A stretch of 64,000 nt of DNA from Tomocerus qinae (taxonomy: Eukaryota; Arthropoda; Collembola; Entomobryomorpha; Tomoceridae): assembly GCA_020055645.1 (NCBI GenBank), contig CM034549.1:21287930-21351929 (forward strand), written 5' to 3'. Both the position numbers and the translations under genes were made by a program. Below are positions 13,738 through 28,064 of the stretch, in pieces; positions within the stretch are counted from its first letter, which is position 1; every line of letters begins with the position of its first letter. A model generated the notes under the pieces. It searched no databases. It was given only the letters and a program-made list of their open reading frames with translations, and was not told the DNA's origin.

Positions 13738-14079
13738 ATGAGTCAATCTCAATCACAGCGACTTATCCACATCACAGGAGTTACCAGCAAGAAATGTCAA
13801 TTAAACGGAGTGTACTATGGCTTCGCTAAGTAGACTTTAGGTGCTGTAAACAGCATTTTGAGGAATTTCAACACATTTGCCACCCAAATGTTCTTTCTGA
13901 TAATCTAATTCATGAAGGGTTGCGTGGACGAGTGCCGTCTAGTCAATCTTGTCAAGGTAGCTTTGCCGCACTCACAGCAAGACACATACTTCGTGCACAA
14001 AAATCTTGGAGGACAACTTCGCAAAGACCATAAAAAACTGCTCAACTGGACCTGGACACCAATTATATTTTATAGATGA
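13738..14079 (+). CDS. possible small protein, ATG to TGA if TAG and TAA are sense
   Basis: A frame runs from ATG at 13738 to TGA at 14077, 113 residues, with one TAG (13831-13833) and one TAA (13906-13908) inside. It opens with a Ser/Gln run (MSQSQSQ), then a hydrophobic and aromatic part (ITGVTSKKCQLNGVYYGF), a second hydrophobic part, and a basic, Trp-containing end (HKKLLNWTWTP). The last 56 codons are open in the standard code. Cys codons and CGN/GTC-type codons are commoner than in the flanks. I recognise no family. If TAA and TAG are stops this is not a gene, or it is a decayed one. Confidence 0.25.
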
Positions 14080-17000
14080 CACTCATAGTCATTAAAAACG
14101 AGTCTTTGAATTGGGAATTTATTCACATAGCCTCACTTATTATGATATACTGGCATTTAGCTTTATGGCTATCACTCCTTTTGTCCCTACTGCATTCATG
14201 CCCGTTTCTCTTATGGAATTCTATTGTAGCGAATCCACATCCAGCACACTATGTACAACTAGTCCGTTATTGCATTATTACATTCCAAGATTTAAAAGGA
14301 AGCCAAGACGGTTAGAGAATACTAGAGAAATGTACAATAGAAACATACACACTAAATGCATGCACTTTTACATTCCATTACATTCTAATGTGTTGCATCA
14401 CTGAATGTAAGCGGACATGTTCTAAGGACATAGTTCAACTCTATATGAGTATTACATTACAAAGAAGAATTTATTTTACCATTTTCTACACGATATCACT
14501 TACAGTTGTATTTGTTTGATAAAAACCTTCCTTGTTTTCAATGACTTCTCATTTTTCCTACCTGCCCTTCCTACCAAAGAAATTACAAAGCCCGAATCGA
14601 TCCTTTATTCTCACATGACGCATTTTGCCAAAAAGAATATTTCTCAAAAGTTTCATTTCATGAACTACTTTTGGCATACAACTGTGATATGATTTTTAGA
14701 CCTTCAAAATCTCGATTAAACTTCCCCATAGATGCATTGGATAAGGACGTAGGAAGTTAAAGTTGATGCTACATGAGGAAATTGGAAGCTGCGAAGAAAT
14801 GATACAGATTTCTTGTAACTGTCAAGAGAACATTTGTGTTTACTACGAACAAACATTAGAGTGTTAGAGCGTTGGTAGTGTCCATGCAAAAGTTGTGAGC
14901 TTGATTGTCCTGCCTTTATTTTACTTAGGCTTGTTGACCTTTGCATAAAGTTGCCTCGTTTGGTCTGCAGCCAATTTTCACAATTGTCAACCAGGCTGTC
15001 ATCTGAGCAAGGTAACTCCCAGTGAGGCAAATCTTGAAGAAGTTAAGCAATTCAACTTGGGAAAGTTTTAAATGTTTATAGAGCTAATAAGTTAGTTAAA
15101 GAGTGCAATGCTAAGTACATAGGTAGGTTGTTTTCAATTGAAAGGAGTGAGGATATAGAGACGTAAGAGTGCTTATCAACTGTATAGAGCTATAGTAGGT
15201 GGAAATAGATAGAGACAGTTTGGAGTAGTTATTATAGTGTCCTCCCGTACGTACACACTCCGCTCACATAACAATGAACTGAAGCCAAATACTAATCTAA
15301 AGCATCCATGTACTTTAAACGTTAAACTAAATAATCACCTACGGAATCCATAAAGCTAATGAGCTTGAGCACTTATCCTAGCTACAACAATGACTTCAGT
15401 AATGTACAATCACATTTACGAACACACACTACATGTTGGCGTACAAGTTTTGTTTTTCTACAATTGCTCCTGCACTTGTACCATTTGAAATGACGTTTTT
15501 ATAATCCTGCCACTTCCATTGCCATTCTATTGCATTAGATACGTAGATATGCATAAAACAATTAACCCATTCATTTTTGATTGAGTAAGGTCGCCAAACA
15601 TATCGATTTGTCTGACTAGCCCACTGTCACCAACATAAGTGGTCTCGCCTTCCTTAATCTAATACATTACCAGTCCCACACCAAATCCATGCTCGCTATA
15701 CCCATTAGTAAATTATTATTTCAAGTTGAGTCAATAAAATTAATTACGTTTTCTTATAAATCAACCACTGCCTACATTTAATATACATACTTCTGTCGCC
15801 TTCATTTTTCCTCGTAACTAGTTCAATGTATGCAAGCACTAATTAAAATTATTACATTGATTGTTGTCCTAATTCCACATTTTTGCTTATTAGCAACTGG
15901 ATTTCTACAATGTTGGAGACATCATATTATCAGTTTACTGCGCATTAACTCAATCCATTTTATTATTTTATGTACACCAAGGAAGATGAATATTATATGG
16001 CAGGACAAATGACAAAGAAGGAGAATGTAACATAATCGCATAACTGGAGTCGAGGAATTTTGTTCTACGTATTATGTAGTTAGTCAAGTTAGTGCCTCAA
16101 GTAACTATTTTCCTTCCACTTGAAACGACAGCTCATAAAAAACCAAACTCATAAAACGATTTGCAAACAGTCACGGGAAAAACTCCAGAAAGCAAATAAA
16201 CTCTGCAAATAATAAATCTGACTCAATGGAGAAATTACGATGCAGTCGACTGTATACAAAAAGTCACCGTATAATAATAGTCCCTTCACTGATACAAACC
16301 TACAGATCTGTTCTGATATAACAAGTGTATGCTTTCGCTTGTGTAGATACCAAAAGATTGAATTGGTTAGCTAGCATTGTTAAATAATTCTTCTGTGTAT
16401 GCACGGTATATACCTACCTACTGCCAACTACTTACGTTTACTTACCCTTTTTAAGTTCAATGCATGGCAAGTAAATTCAATTAAATAAGTACATACTGGA
16501 TCTGTAAAGAAGAAACGTGGTACTTCTGATCTACTCCACTCTATTGCATTGTACTTTTCAGCTCCTTTGTACAAATAAGTACACTGCAAAAAGTCGTGTT
16601 CCTTTTCTATCATGTTTTTTTATCCACATCCACATGTACAATAATAAGACTTGTAACAAAATATTTTCTTCAACAATCCTTATTTCATAACAAACAACAA
16701 ACAGTAAGATGACTTGGCAATTGCCAGATTTTTATTAATACAAATACAAATGATGTTACGCATATAGTAAGTACCACAATGTAATAAAATTACGTAAGAT
16801 CCAAACAATTATAACGAATACATAATATCGTGTAGGTATATTTTGGGACGAAAGTTGAACTGCTGCTAATTATTAACGAAACCAACATCATGTACACGTA
16901 CCTAAAGCAAAGTTATGATGAAAAATCTCGTCTTGTACAAAAAATACAGTCAGATCACGCTCAACGAAGTTACTCAAGAGCTAATTGTAAGAACAGAACG

Positions 17001-20000
17001 GATTCCTGGCATAGACTAATATTATGCACTTGTACTCAAGTGGATCTTAACATAGCTACATGTGGCATTTATCCTTGTATTAAAATCTGGCGATTGAAAT
17101 TGTATATATTTATGATCTGCATGTATTAAATTTCCAAAAATTGAGAAACAATATTGGGAACAGGTTTTTGCTGATCCCTAATAGCACAGAATCGACAATG
17201 TTGTCAATTAGTAATCCAATATATTTGCATACAGCTGTATGTTGTAGTTCGGAATGCAAAAATGAGTGAGGAGAGGAGCCTGTCTGTCCTGACCAATAAT
17301 GAAATCAAATCGAATCAGAAGACATTAAAATTCTTGTCTTACAGATTAAAAGAAAACAAGCGTACAGGGTCTTGGTTGTAGTATAAGATAAAATTAGACC
17401 AAGGTTTGAAAGTTAATTCCCAATTAGCCCTAAGCTGTAAAAGAAACTCCACAATATCTGCACAATCAGTCGTTTTTATTACATTAGTTATAGATATCGA
17501 AGGGGGTACAATATCTTATTGATACAGTCTTGTCTGCTCAGGTAATTCAGTGAATCCAATCCAAACAACATGTTTTCCCTACCTACTTACTATTTTGTTG
17601 TTATAAGCAATCTAAAATCTTATGCAAATTTTCAAATTAAGTATAAGAGAACGCGAGTGGTAGCTCAAGTAGTGAGTGACCAATTATTAACTTGCGTTCA
17701 GCAGAAAGAACTCAAGTCAAAGTCGATACAGACAGGGAAAATAAGCAAAAGAAAAGGGCCAATGAAACAGGCTAGCCTGTGTTCCATCTGACTACTACTA
17801 CTCCAATATAATCAGCACTTACATAAAATTTTACTAGCCAAACCAGAGACAGACTCGCTACTTGAGAACCTTTACAATAAACTTTTTATAAGAACAACTA
17901 TAGTCTGCTAGCTATTATAATAGGGCGCTCTGAAGATTGTTGAACAGACAGAAGAAACTGCTTAGCTATCTATAAAGCAATTCTTCATGCACTACAATAG
18001 TACACAAAGGAAGCGGGTTCACTCAGTTCACAGTCGTACGTCAGGCTAATGAGTTATTGTACAAATAGGCTGGATAGTTGGTAGTCCTAGAAGAAGTCAG
18101 TGAGTAAGCCAGCCCATACAAATATACCCATGTACATACATGCATACACACATAAATATACTATTGCAGAACTTCATTGCACTCAACTCGGCTACATAAC
18201 TACATTACATTGCATATAGTAGGAGCCAAAACTTGGCCGCAGGGCCAGTTTCGCATGTTCAGTTTTTCTTAGCATACACTCATGGATGTTTCATCTGTCC
18301 AAGCATAGCTACAACCTTTCAAACTCCCATGTCTCATACACGTTACAGCACATTATTTATATATTTATTATCATCGGGATAATACAGGCATTATGAATGC
18401 GAGAAAGTCTTCTGTCATAAATTATGCATCTGTGGATAATGCATTGTTGTATTATATTGGTACCACTTGCATAAGCATGTATCTCTTCTCATGAATCTCT
18501 TAACTATACCTTTTGTGTCCTGCTACAGGAATGTTTCATTGCAAATGCATATAGAGTAAAGAGCAAACCTTTCTATTGCCGTTGCATATTCAACTTTAAA
18601 TTACACACTCGCATAAACCTGCACAGTATTGATATACGGCCTGAAAACGACAGCTAAATACTTTCAATATCAACCTGCATAATAGTAGGCATTATTGTAT
18701 GTTTGTATATACACACAGCTATTAAGCAACCACTGAGGACGAGCTTTTCTACCTGCCGAGATGAAACGAAACCAAGATCAGGCTTGCTAATGAAATTTAA
18801 ACAAACTTACTAAACTATATTACAACGGACCATGTACAGACGTAGACGTAGCTAATTCTCAACTATCATGCCCAACAGCGGGAAACGTCTTGTCCACAAC
18901 TCACCAACATTTATTATTTTGATATTTGTTCTGTCCATCCATTATGCAGATTCAAAACACACCAACAGACATTTAGTAGGCCTCATGAAAATCAACTAGC
19001 TGAAATCACAGGAAATCTATTGCAACTTGCATAACTTATGTATTCTTGCGATTAGACATACTTATTTAGTACATAGGTAACTACTTCTACTAACTACAAC
19101 AAAACCTTATACAACTTAAGTACATACAACGAGACTCCTATTAGAGTAACGATATATACATTTTCTAAATATCTGCAATCTGCACAGCCTAGTAGTAGAC
19201 GCTCACCCGAATCAAGACTTTGGCTTTGATTGTTCCGAGTCAAAATCTTCATATCACGTCATATTTAATCCATCAAAAAGCATTACATACACACTTTTCT
19301 TTCTCTCTCTATTTCCACAATACCATTTGATCGAGTAGAAAGTTTCTTAAGTGTATTCACGTCAGAATTATGACATCCCAATTCTCCACAGTAGCCAACG
19401 AAGCAACAGCGTAATAATATATTAAGATTTATGTAAAAGTAATCAGCTAACCTAAACAAATATCAAATTCAGCTAATGCATTTAACATAAGTATCCTCGT
19501 ACTGAAAGTAGAACTGCAATTCAAAAGACTTGTTTGTTACGTTACGGACGTTATAATGCATAATAAATAAAAATTTTAGTGAATGCTACGACACATAAGT
19601 ATCCTACATTTCAATTTGTAGAAGTAGGATGAAATAGTACAAGAACCTTATTAATTTCATATTGCCTTTCGCTACGAGCTTACTTTGCATACAATGCGCC
19701 ATACCATCTTTGTTCCCTATTCACGAATACAGTTTTGTACATTAATTTTGCATTTCCTTTATTTGCCAGCAGTCAGTGAGAGTGCAAGCATAAAAAATGT
19801 ACACATTGCAAATAATAGTATTACGAAACTGAGAGTAAAGTGAGTAAACATGGAATGGTCTTATTTTATTCCTGACTAGCTTAAAGTGACACTGTCATCT
19901 TGTCACCCGCTGCAATGATAAAATCAACATAGAGATTTTCTGCTAGGATACTCTGCTAGTCTGTACTTTATCTGACAAAATTGTATTGCAGAGATGCCAT

Positions 20001-20806
20001 TTACGCTCGAGAGTATTTTCTCCTTACTTTATACACATTTTTTTTGCAAATCTTTGCAATATACTACGCAAAAAATCTTTTTGCTATCTGTAGGTTTGAG
20101 TTCATGTTGTGCGCTTTAAATTACAAAGAGTATTATCATGTTCGCTCTGAGTAGAGAGATGACATGGTTTTTGTATTTCGCAGAAAATTTGCACACTGTG
20201 GAAACCTATTAGTCTCTTGATATAATAATGTGCCAGAAAGCACAAACAGAAAAAAAACGTCTCTACTAATATATACTATTTCGACAAACTACTGTAAGTA
20301 GGTTTTGTGTGATATCTGAACACAATCTTTACAATCACCGTACACATTGAACCACATAGATACAAAGGAAAGCCGAGAAAATATTCATCTGTACTTGCAC
20401 TACTGTAACTTAACACAACAAAGGATCACGTAAGTTGTACGTAGTTGTAGGACAGTGAGATAACATCAAGTAGCTCAGAATGAAATGGCAGGTTCGTTTC
20501 ACTATTAGGCGAGTCAGCGGGAAGACCATACATGGCAGAGAAGACCCAAAATGGATTTTGACATGTGGCGAAAAGCTTTTTCTCCATTTCATTCCAGAGA
20601 ACAAAGCTTTGGGTAAAGTGGAAGAAGTGTAGAGTAAAATTGTACTCTCTCTCGTAGTATGGAAGTCAAGTCTGACAGTGTACAGTAGCAAGAGTGAATG
20701 CTATGCTAGGAAATACATAATACATATAAAAATAACTGGAAGAAACAGAGAGAAGGAGAGCCAAGGAAGAATCCCCCTTTTTATTTCCCCTGAAAACATC
20801 TCTCGC
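14080..20806. other. non-coding stretch
   Basis: The texture is the general AT-rich, slippage-prone background. The longest frame is a 104-codon minus-strand one (14716-15030, TTG start, TAA end), with mixed composition but no motif; chance predicts several of this length in the window. 17130-17560 and 17800-20400 hold no frame of note. Confidence 0.5.
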
Positions 20807-21082
20807 TCAAGATTTCTCCAGAGACCTATATTTCCATATATTGAACGAAGCATCCTTAGGCGTCCTCATAATAGACTTCACTTTTCTCTCCACCGCACGA
20901 GTTCGGTGATACGAGATGGAAGGAAGGGGAAAGAAGTAGCCCTTGTCTAGTAAGTGCTCGTCTGGAGCCATCATCCTCTTCTGCCCTTCTTTCCAACTTG
21001 TGGATGCACATGAACACGTACAACTCCAATTTATATCAAATTTGCGACATTTACTCTTCAATTTTCTGAAAAAATGACTCAA
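20807..21082 (-). CDS. possible 3' exon, TGA-ended; no family recognised
   Basis: A 91-codon minus-strand frame is open in the standard code and ends at TGA. Just upstream are TTTTACAG (ending near 21083) and TTTTTTCAG (near 21066), either of which could be a 3' splice site. The part from SWKEGQKRMMAPDEHLLDKG onwards uses G- or C-ended codons far more than the surrounding DNA and is basic (VERKVKSIMRTPKDASF). It has no known domain that I can see. It reads best as the last exon of a minus-strand gene, but no upstream exon was identified. Confidence 0.27.
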   Translation of the reverse strand: MSHFFRKLKSKCRKFDINWSCTCSCASTSWKEGQKRMMAPDEHLLDKGYFFPLPSISYHRTRAVERKVKSIMRTPKDASFNIWKYRSLEKS

Positions 21083-24000
21083 CTGTAAAATTTTCCCTAC
21101 AGAATTTTATTCGTTATTAACCCAAGTGTACTACGTAGTAGAGAGATATTTGTAATATTTAATACACAGTGGTATATATCCTTGTCAAAAAATTTGAAGT
21201 GGCCAAGGCAGACTTCAACAATTCAATATCCTTCAGTATAAACCACACACAAACACGTGCAATTTATCTGAGTCTGAATGGTACGACATAACAAAATAAT
21301 TAGCAATTAAGTAAATCGATTTCATAAACTGAACCATATTAGCAAACTCTAACAAAACAAGGGGAACAAGTCAGAATCAAAGAAGGCGAGGCTGTTTTGT
21401 TGTGCAACCTGTAATTTATTACTGCCAAAATCTTGCTGTGCGACGCTACTGCTTCAAGATACCCATCACAAACAGACATATATCATCCCTGTGTATAGTT
21501 AAGCATGGTGAGTCTACTTTTCGGTCAGCTTAAACATGTAAATACTTATATTTTGTCTCTCAGACAGTCACTAGAGAGACTAAAAGTTAAATCTTTGCCC
21601 TATTTTCAACTTAGACTTGCAAACTTGCCCTAACTCAAGTCTACCCAGAGCAGTAAGTGTGGGACAGACGGTGCGCACTGAATTTTGAAAAGTCTATTTC
21701 ATTCTACAATACTTTAGACATTTCCTTACAAAAAGATACACTGCTCCCAGTTTGCAGAGAGATGAATCCCCAGAATTATGTGCATGTATAAAACACAAAC
21801 TGAAATGAAAACCCATAAATACACAGATACCTTAGCACACAGAAGAGCATAGGCAGCATGTTCTAACGCCATATCATTCCTGCCTAAAGCTGCGTAAACA
21901 TTTGAACTTGAAGAGTACAGGACATAAACTTTATGCCATTAAACGTTCACCCTCCACGAATACATACATAACTCTTTGATCATCCTCTATTGATTTTGTA
22001 ATAAAATATGATACCTTCTAGCTAGATTCAAGAGTACACTAGAACCAAATTGATCCCAATTTTGCATACCAAGTACATTTTGGTCGCCTACTTATTCTAC
22101 TAGGTTAGCTACATTAAGAAATGCCATTTCACAAGGTCTACTATTTCATTCATGTAATACACACACGTACATTGCTACACATTATAATAATAAAAAGTTG
22201 ACTCTAAATTCCCTATATGTAACTTTTCCATACTAGGTAATGTAAGTAGAAAAATTTAATGCGGAAATTCTTTATACTTTCTCAAATTTTTATGATTTTC
22301 CTACTTTATCTTATTGTATTAAAGAACAGTTACGTATAAGAAATTCGCTGAGATAAATGCTGCCTTCTTCCTTTCATTATATCACATTCTACTGTACATT
22401 GTGCCGTGTAGTTTGAGAACTATAGTTAATACATGTATTACTTGCCCCATCACACACATCCAGACTCAGGAATATTTTATGCATCCCTATCCGTAAGTCT
22501 TGAATCAAAACCAGTTGTTCATTTGTCTGCAATAAAGCAGACTACGTCAACTATTATAATCCTGGTATCTGCTACTCAAAGGATGTAAGCCTATTCCTTC
22601 GAAAAATAAAACGACCTAAAAATTTTCTCCCGGAATCGATACAACTTGCATCAGAAATTACATTTTGCCAATGCTCGGAGGCAAGAAATTTTCTTCAATG
22701 CAAAAACTGGTAGGCCGAGCGTACCTAATGCTTTCAAGATAGGAACGTAAGTTGAATTGCAGTATTACTAATACTCAGTGCCTGCTGTGGAGGAGTTGGT
22801 ATACACAACAACGTGTGTAATGCTAATGTTGTTATTCTAGGAAAACGTACTTCTTACTATACGTACAAATAATATGTATGGCTTTATTACAAGAAGGCAC
22901 ACTGTATAGCATAACAGACTGCAAAATTCTCCTCTCTCTATACCCTTACCTAACTATGCGTTCTTAATTAAAAACCTGATTAAAAATCAACTTACAATAA
23001 AAATAAAAACAGCTCCGCTCAGCCAAGTTGCATATAATTAATGCTAATACATACAGGATTGCCACCCAAACGGAAAGGATTAGCCTTTGATTAAGTTGCC
23101 TATCTGCTTTACAATAAAAGACCCAAGATGCTAAGACATGAGCAGGAGTATATTGTAGGCAACACTGTCCCGTCATAATATCACAATTAAGTAGGTATTA
23201 CTTAATATTAATTTTTACAATGGTGAACATTGTAACGACTTGAGATTACGGCTACAATCTCAAATTACTAAACAACTATGTAACTAATATTACAGCTAAT
23301 CCCTAAAAATATATCTTAATAGACACAATTCCAAACAAATTGGGTATTCCACCCTTGTACTCTAAGAACTTCTTGTTGTACTTGTATATACAAGAAAATC
23401 TATGCACTCGGTGCACCTGCAACCACTTCTTAAGTCTTTAATAAAAAGGGAAGGTATTGCTAGTACTCTTCCCATTTCCATTTATTTCTATTATTCTCTC
23501 ATCTCCACTTGAACCCTTTCCTTTTTATTCCACAATAGATTTGGTACTATTTAATTCAACTCTTTCCTCCCATCCCTAAGTTGGTATTTATGTAAACTTC
23601 AAATCTGAAAATAGTAGCTCCTGGTACACAAATTGTATACGCACTTAAGTGGTATTGTATGTTTTAGAGTCACTCACTCTTCCAAGTCAAGTCAAAAGCA
23701 AGTCGCTCTCAGTGTGCGAAGAAAAAAACTAGCTGAAAATTTTCTCCAGTCTACATCATAAATTTCTGTATCATCTCGAGAAAATCATTAGAAAAATCCA
23801 AGTAGCCCCCCGTAGGGAGAGGCCAGCCGCAGGTTCAAGTAGAGTAAGATGATAAATGCAATTGCTAAAAACAAATATCTAGTGTCTACGTGCCTATATT
23901 AGTATATGAGGTTTCATGGAACCAAAAATTACAAAACATACTACGTTACACAATGTAGTAAATAAACAATGCTTACACTTACAAGTAAGTACTTTCGGTA

Positions 24001-24941
24001 CTGTACTAAAACTATACGGAATGATATAGCACAAATGTACATGCATAGAGATGTATAATTCGTCCATATAGTTTAACATGCTTCATTTCATTCCGGTTTA
24101 GAAACCCTTTTATTCTTTGTAAGTCGTTTGACTCCAATAGAGAGTTTCTATCTATCTATCTGTCTACTTGTGTATAAGGTCCTTTCGTGTTAACTCGTTT
24201 CTTTCTCTTAAGTTTCTCCATTCAGAGTTCTATTGTTTGTTTCTATTGCTCCCTCCCTATGTGAACACGAACAACGAAAATAAAATAGGATACTATAGCA
24301 TGGTTTACAATGATACTCCTATCTTTACTTGGCAGTGTGTATGTGTGTACGTACTAACTTATGTATTTCCTTCATGTCTTAAGAAACTTATCTTCCACTC
24401 TTAAAACTCTAAGTTTTAGATGACCCATGGAGATTTCTATGCTTTTCTATTCCAACTCATTTCAACTTTGCGTCCATTTAACCAACTCATATGTATACTC
24501 ACACAAAATAAAACAATTCTATATATTACTCCATGCTCACAAACATACATGACTGTACTTATTCACTCACTCATGCGTTTACTACACAACCAAAGACTGT
24601 CGGGTCAAGTGAAAGTAAATAATTTGTAATAACAAGTATCTATGTACAATACTACATGGAAAAGGATAGGAAATTATTATAATAAATTCACTACAGCACA
24701 CACACCCGTCCCTTATGTCCATTTGCATTGGTAATCAGACTCAAATGAGTAAATAAATCCTGCCAGTAAAAAATTGTCTTCAACTTTGTTTGCTCTACCT
24801 AACAAGATTCCGGAACATGCTTTTAAAACACTTTAGCAGCCATCCGTACACATTACATTCAACGATTCAACTCATTCCTCGTATACTAATGATAGCTTTA
24901 CCATAATATTAGGCTACACAAAACTTGGGGTAAATACTTAC
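21083..24941. other. non-coding stretch
   Basis: No frame above chance. It contains a CTAT array at 24148-24166 and a short GC-rich patch near 23803-23835 (a run of C followed by GGGAGAGGCC) that I cannot assign. I see nothing else. Confidence 0.5.
24148..24166. repeat. (CTAT)n microsatellite
   Basis: Four to five CTAT units with a terminal CTGT variant, seen directly. Confidence 0.85.
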
Positions 24942-25096
24942 TTTGAATGCTTTCCGACGACCTATTAATTTGGGGAGGTGGGCGATTACGATGTTAATCA
25001 CTTCTTAGTGATATTTTCTGAAGCTATGATTACGCTTCCTTCTAAACAGGAATGGGCCCTTGTTCTTTCGTTTGACTTCAATACTGAACTCAAAAC
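24942..25096 (-). CDS. exon-like segment with canonical splice sites and one in-frame TAA
   Basis: On the minus strand TTAATTTTGTTTCAG ends at 25097 and GTAAGTATTT starts at 24941, enclosing 155 bases. In phase 2 the segment is open to the donor apart from one TAA (about codon 30). The product is strongly basic (EVKRKNKGPFLFRRKRN, then HLPKLIGRRKAFK). The other two phases carry TGA. An exon with near-consensus sites at both ends whose only usable frame has a single TAA fits either a UAR-as-glutamine code or a recently broken gene. No family recognised; the basic character suggests a nucleic-acid or ribosome partner, as inference only. Confidence 0.3.
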
Positions 25097-25346
25097 CTGA
25101 AACAAAATTAATAAATTTTCGTTAAAATCTTAGTAACTTATTTGCTACAGATATTCTTCCGATTATATCACCACAGATCTTTATTTGCACAAGAACGACA
25201 ATTGGAGAATCAGGGCATTCATATATAGTAACTTAATCTTCAGGGAAACTGTAAACGAGACTCCACATACTTAGTTAAACATCGAATCAGTTAGAAGATC
25301 GAATGATAAATGATAAACCGAATGATAAACCCCGCATTATATTGCG

Positions 25347-25787
25347 TCACAACTTTGCTTTGTTCGCATTTAAGTGGGTAAAAAATATCAAAATAATAAA
25401 TAACAGCGAAGAAATTGTGACTTGCAACTGACGGATAAGGTTATAAGGGTATAGAAAAAAAATTATCACTATTTGTTCCACCACATTTCGCAATGATTGA
25501 GGAACAGGCGGCCACAAAATAAGTGAGTTTTCGTCAGAATTTTCATCATCGCATGACAACAATTGAGAATAACCAGAACAGAAAAGCGCATGTATATTAT
25601 AGGTTGCAAGAAGATAATATATCTGTCTGGCCATTCTGCCGTAGTTACTGACTTAGCTTTGCTACCTTTTTCTTCTTCGTGCTATTGCTTGATAATAACC
25701 TTGCTTCGAAATCCAAACAAAGCATTAGTTTTACGCTACCACAATTCTTGTGAAATTATAGATACACTTCTGAACACGGTGTGTGTT
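25347..25787 (-). CDS. exon-like frame upstream of the previous segment, open only if TAA/TAG are sense
   Basis: The minus-strand frame begins right after TCTTTTGCAG (ending 25788), a good 3' splice site, and runs 146 codons to a TGA at 25349-25347. Four standard stops (three TAA, one TAG) fall in its first third; the last 95 codons are open in any code. Readable parts include ARRRKR followed by Gln/Ser, and SCDDENSDENSLILWPPVPQ. A donor joining it to the exon at 25096 was not found with confidence. The coding part may end near residue 110, before a run of T on this strand. No family recognised. Confidence 0.23.
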
Positions 25788-28064
25788 CTGCAAAAGACAT
25801 AATAAATGTATTGTGGATGCAAATGTAATTACCTATATACATCCTCTGTAAATTGATATGATATTGCATGTAGTGATTTAATGCGGAGCTTTATTAAAAT
25901 GCAATTAAACAGCAAGTGATATAGTACTAATCTTAGTTAATCAACAATAAACATTTCATTGACTGATTAAATACGTTGTAAAAATTAACAGCAGCACGTT
26001 AATCTTTCCAACATTAATCTGGAAAATTTAGTATCCACAGTAGTATCTCGGTAGAGAATCTTCTCGGACGGTACGCTGCTGAAAGTACACATTCTCTACC
26101 TTTTCCAACTCCAATCCTCAGATAATCAAAAACCGGTACTAAACAGCATGCCAAAGCTATGCAACATTTTTGCAACGTGTACATAATATGCATTAGGGAG
26201 TTTATAAAGGTTGAAAAATTCCTTGTCAGACGCTTAGGCATAAGTCATAGAGAATACACTCATTTGATTCCTTAAGGAGCCAGACAAGCAATCTTGTCTC
26301 GTAGTTAAATCAAGTCAGGGCATAATGTAAGTAATGTAATGATTCTTTTCTGCCACTAAACCATCTACAGCCAACTAAAACCGCACGAACATACCTCCAA
26401 AGTCTTAGGACCACTACCTCTCTTGTATTTTTCATCTTAGCGTCTCATTCTCCATTCTATCTCTTGCTAAATAATAAAAGGAGCTATGAAGTGTCTTAGT
26501 ACAATAATGAATGAAAAGAAGTTTAAAGATGTAGCAAGTTGTACAGAAAACCAAAGTAAACTCCTTTTTCCATTAGGATCTTAACTTACAATGTACAAAG
26601 AATATTAGAGTGCGTTAAGAAAAGAGCTTCAAGAATTTCTACCTAAAAAGAAGCATAGCTTTTAGAATACGGATGAACTGTAGCTGTGTAAATACAGAGT
26701 ACAAGATCCTACTTATGACAACTTCCAAAATCTTACTTCCTTTTTCTTCAGGGTTCTCTTATGTTTCCAACCAGAGTTCGCTCTAAGGTTAGCACAAAAT
26801 AAATATTACAATTGTAAGAGCAGCGAAAACGACATATCTATCTTATAACGCTGCAAAGCACAGTACAGCTGCTCATAATACAGTTACAGTATATTTACCT
26901 AAGGAAAAGTATGTTTTATTTTATTTTATTATACAATGTAGAGATAGAATATTATATCTCTCAATCTTCAGAAAAAGTGTACTTGTAGAATAAAAGAACA
27001 AATATAACTAGAGCGTAGCTATTTCTAAGCTACAATGTGTACCTATTTATAGTCTGTCTGGAGGAGTAGGTAGAGGGATAGCTTTCTAACAGAACGACAG
27101 CATTACCCAATTCACAAAGTTTGTATTATAGTTACATAATGCATAATATTCGCAGTACACTTCACAATCCATAGCACTCTGTAGTTCTCCGGGCCGTCAC
27201 ACAGTAAACAAAAAATCCCCTTTTGTAGCTTTATTCTGGCTTGGGATTTTCAAAAGTATCAACTTTTTGCACAATTTCTTTTCCATTGTGCACAGCAGTT
27301 GTAGTAATGTAGACACAAAGTACATAAAGACATACTGACTGCTAAACCCAAGCGGAATATAATGCACTTCTGAATTGTCGAAACTATGTATTCCTTAGAA
27401 AACTTGGTCAACCTAAGTCAACTTAACTTCAACTCATAATCAGTCAGCCACATTTTACTTCAGTTGAGAGCTCTTTTCACCAAATCCTAAGTGTTCGGCT
27501 ACCTCCTTTTTCCATGAATGTTTTTGACTGCTGAATGAATGTACCATATTTTACTTTGTACACTCTACCTACCTACTGACAGAGAGGAATGACAGAAATA
27601 GATCGCCAAGAGTTTTACGATGACTTTGCAAAATTGCTTCATTGAATTCTATTCATTAACTTTTCATTCTTGTTAGAGCGATTTGAAATGCTCTTATTTC
27701 AACCAACTTTAATTCCGCTCTACTCTACCAACCAAAGAAAGATGAATTCAACCTAATTTCAATGTCACGGCTATTAATGAAATAACACACCAAGAATTTA
27801 TATCATCGCTTGTCAATAGAAAGAAAAAACATTGGACAGTTTTTCATAATCAATGCATAAAATCCATCTTGGCTAGTATAATATTAATATATTAATCTAT
27901 TGACGTGATTTCAAATACTTTTACCAATAAATATATAACCTTTGACTATATAAAGCAACAACAAATCTAAATATCATATCTTAAAACTACATTTAACTAA
28001 AACTATAACGGTTTAACTTGGTTATGAGAACAACATCTGAACTGGACTGTGAAATATTTATAGC
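25788..28064. other. non-coding stretch
   Basis: A minus-strand frame at 26014-26241 (75 codons) lies upstream of the exon-like cluster and could be part of the same gene, but it has no clear splice sites. A TTTTA array is at 26914-26931. The rest shows background texture. Confidence 0.45.
26914..26931. repeat. (TTTTA)n repeat
   Basis: About three and a half TTTTA units in a row, seen directly. Confidence 0.8.

Noticed and set aside
14716..15030. 104-codon minus frame
   Set aside because: TTG start, chance length, no motif and no convincing splice sites.
20410..20691. 93-codon minus frame next to the 20.8-21.1 kb segment, containing a P-K-A-L stretch
   Set aside because: Checked as a second copia-type RNase H ending; the surrounding blocks do not match.
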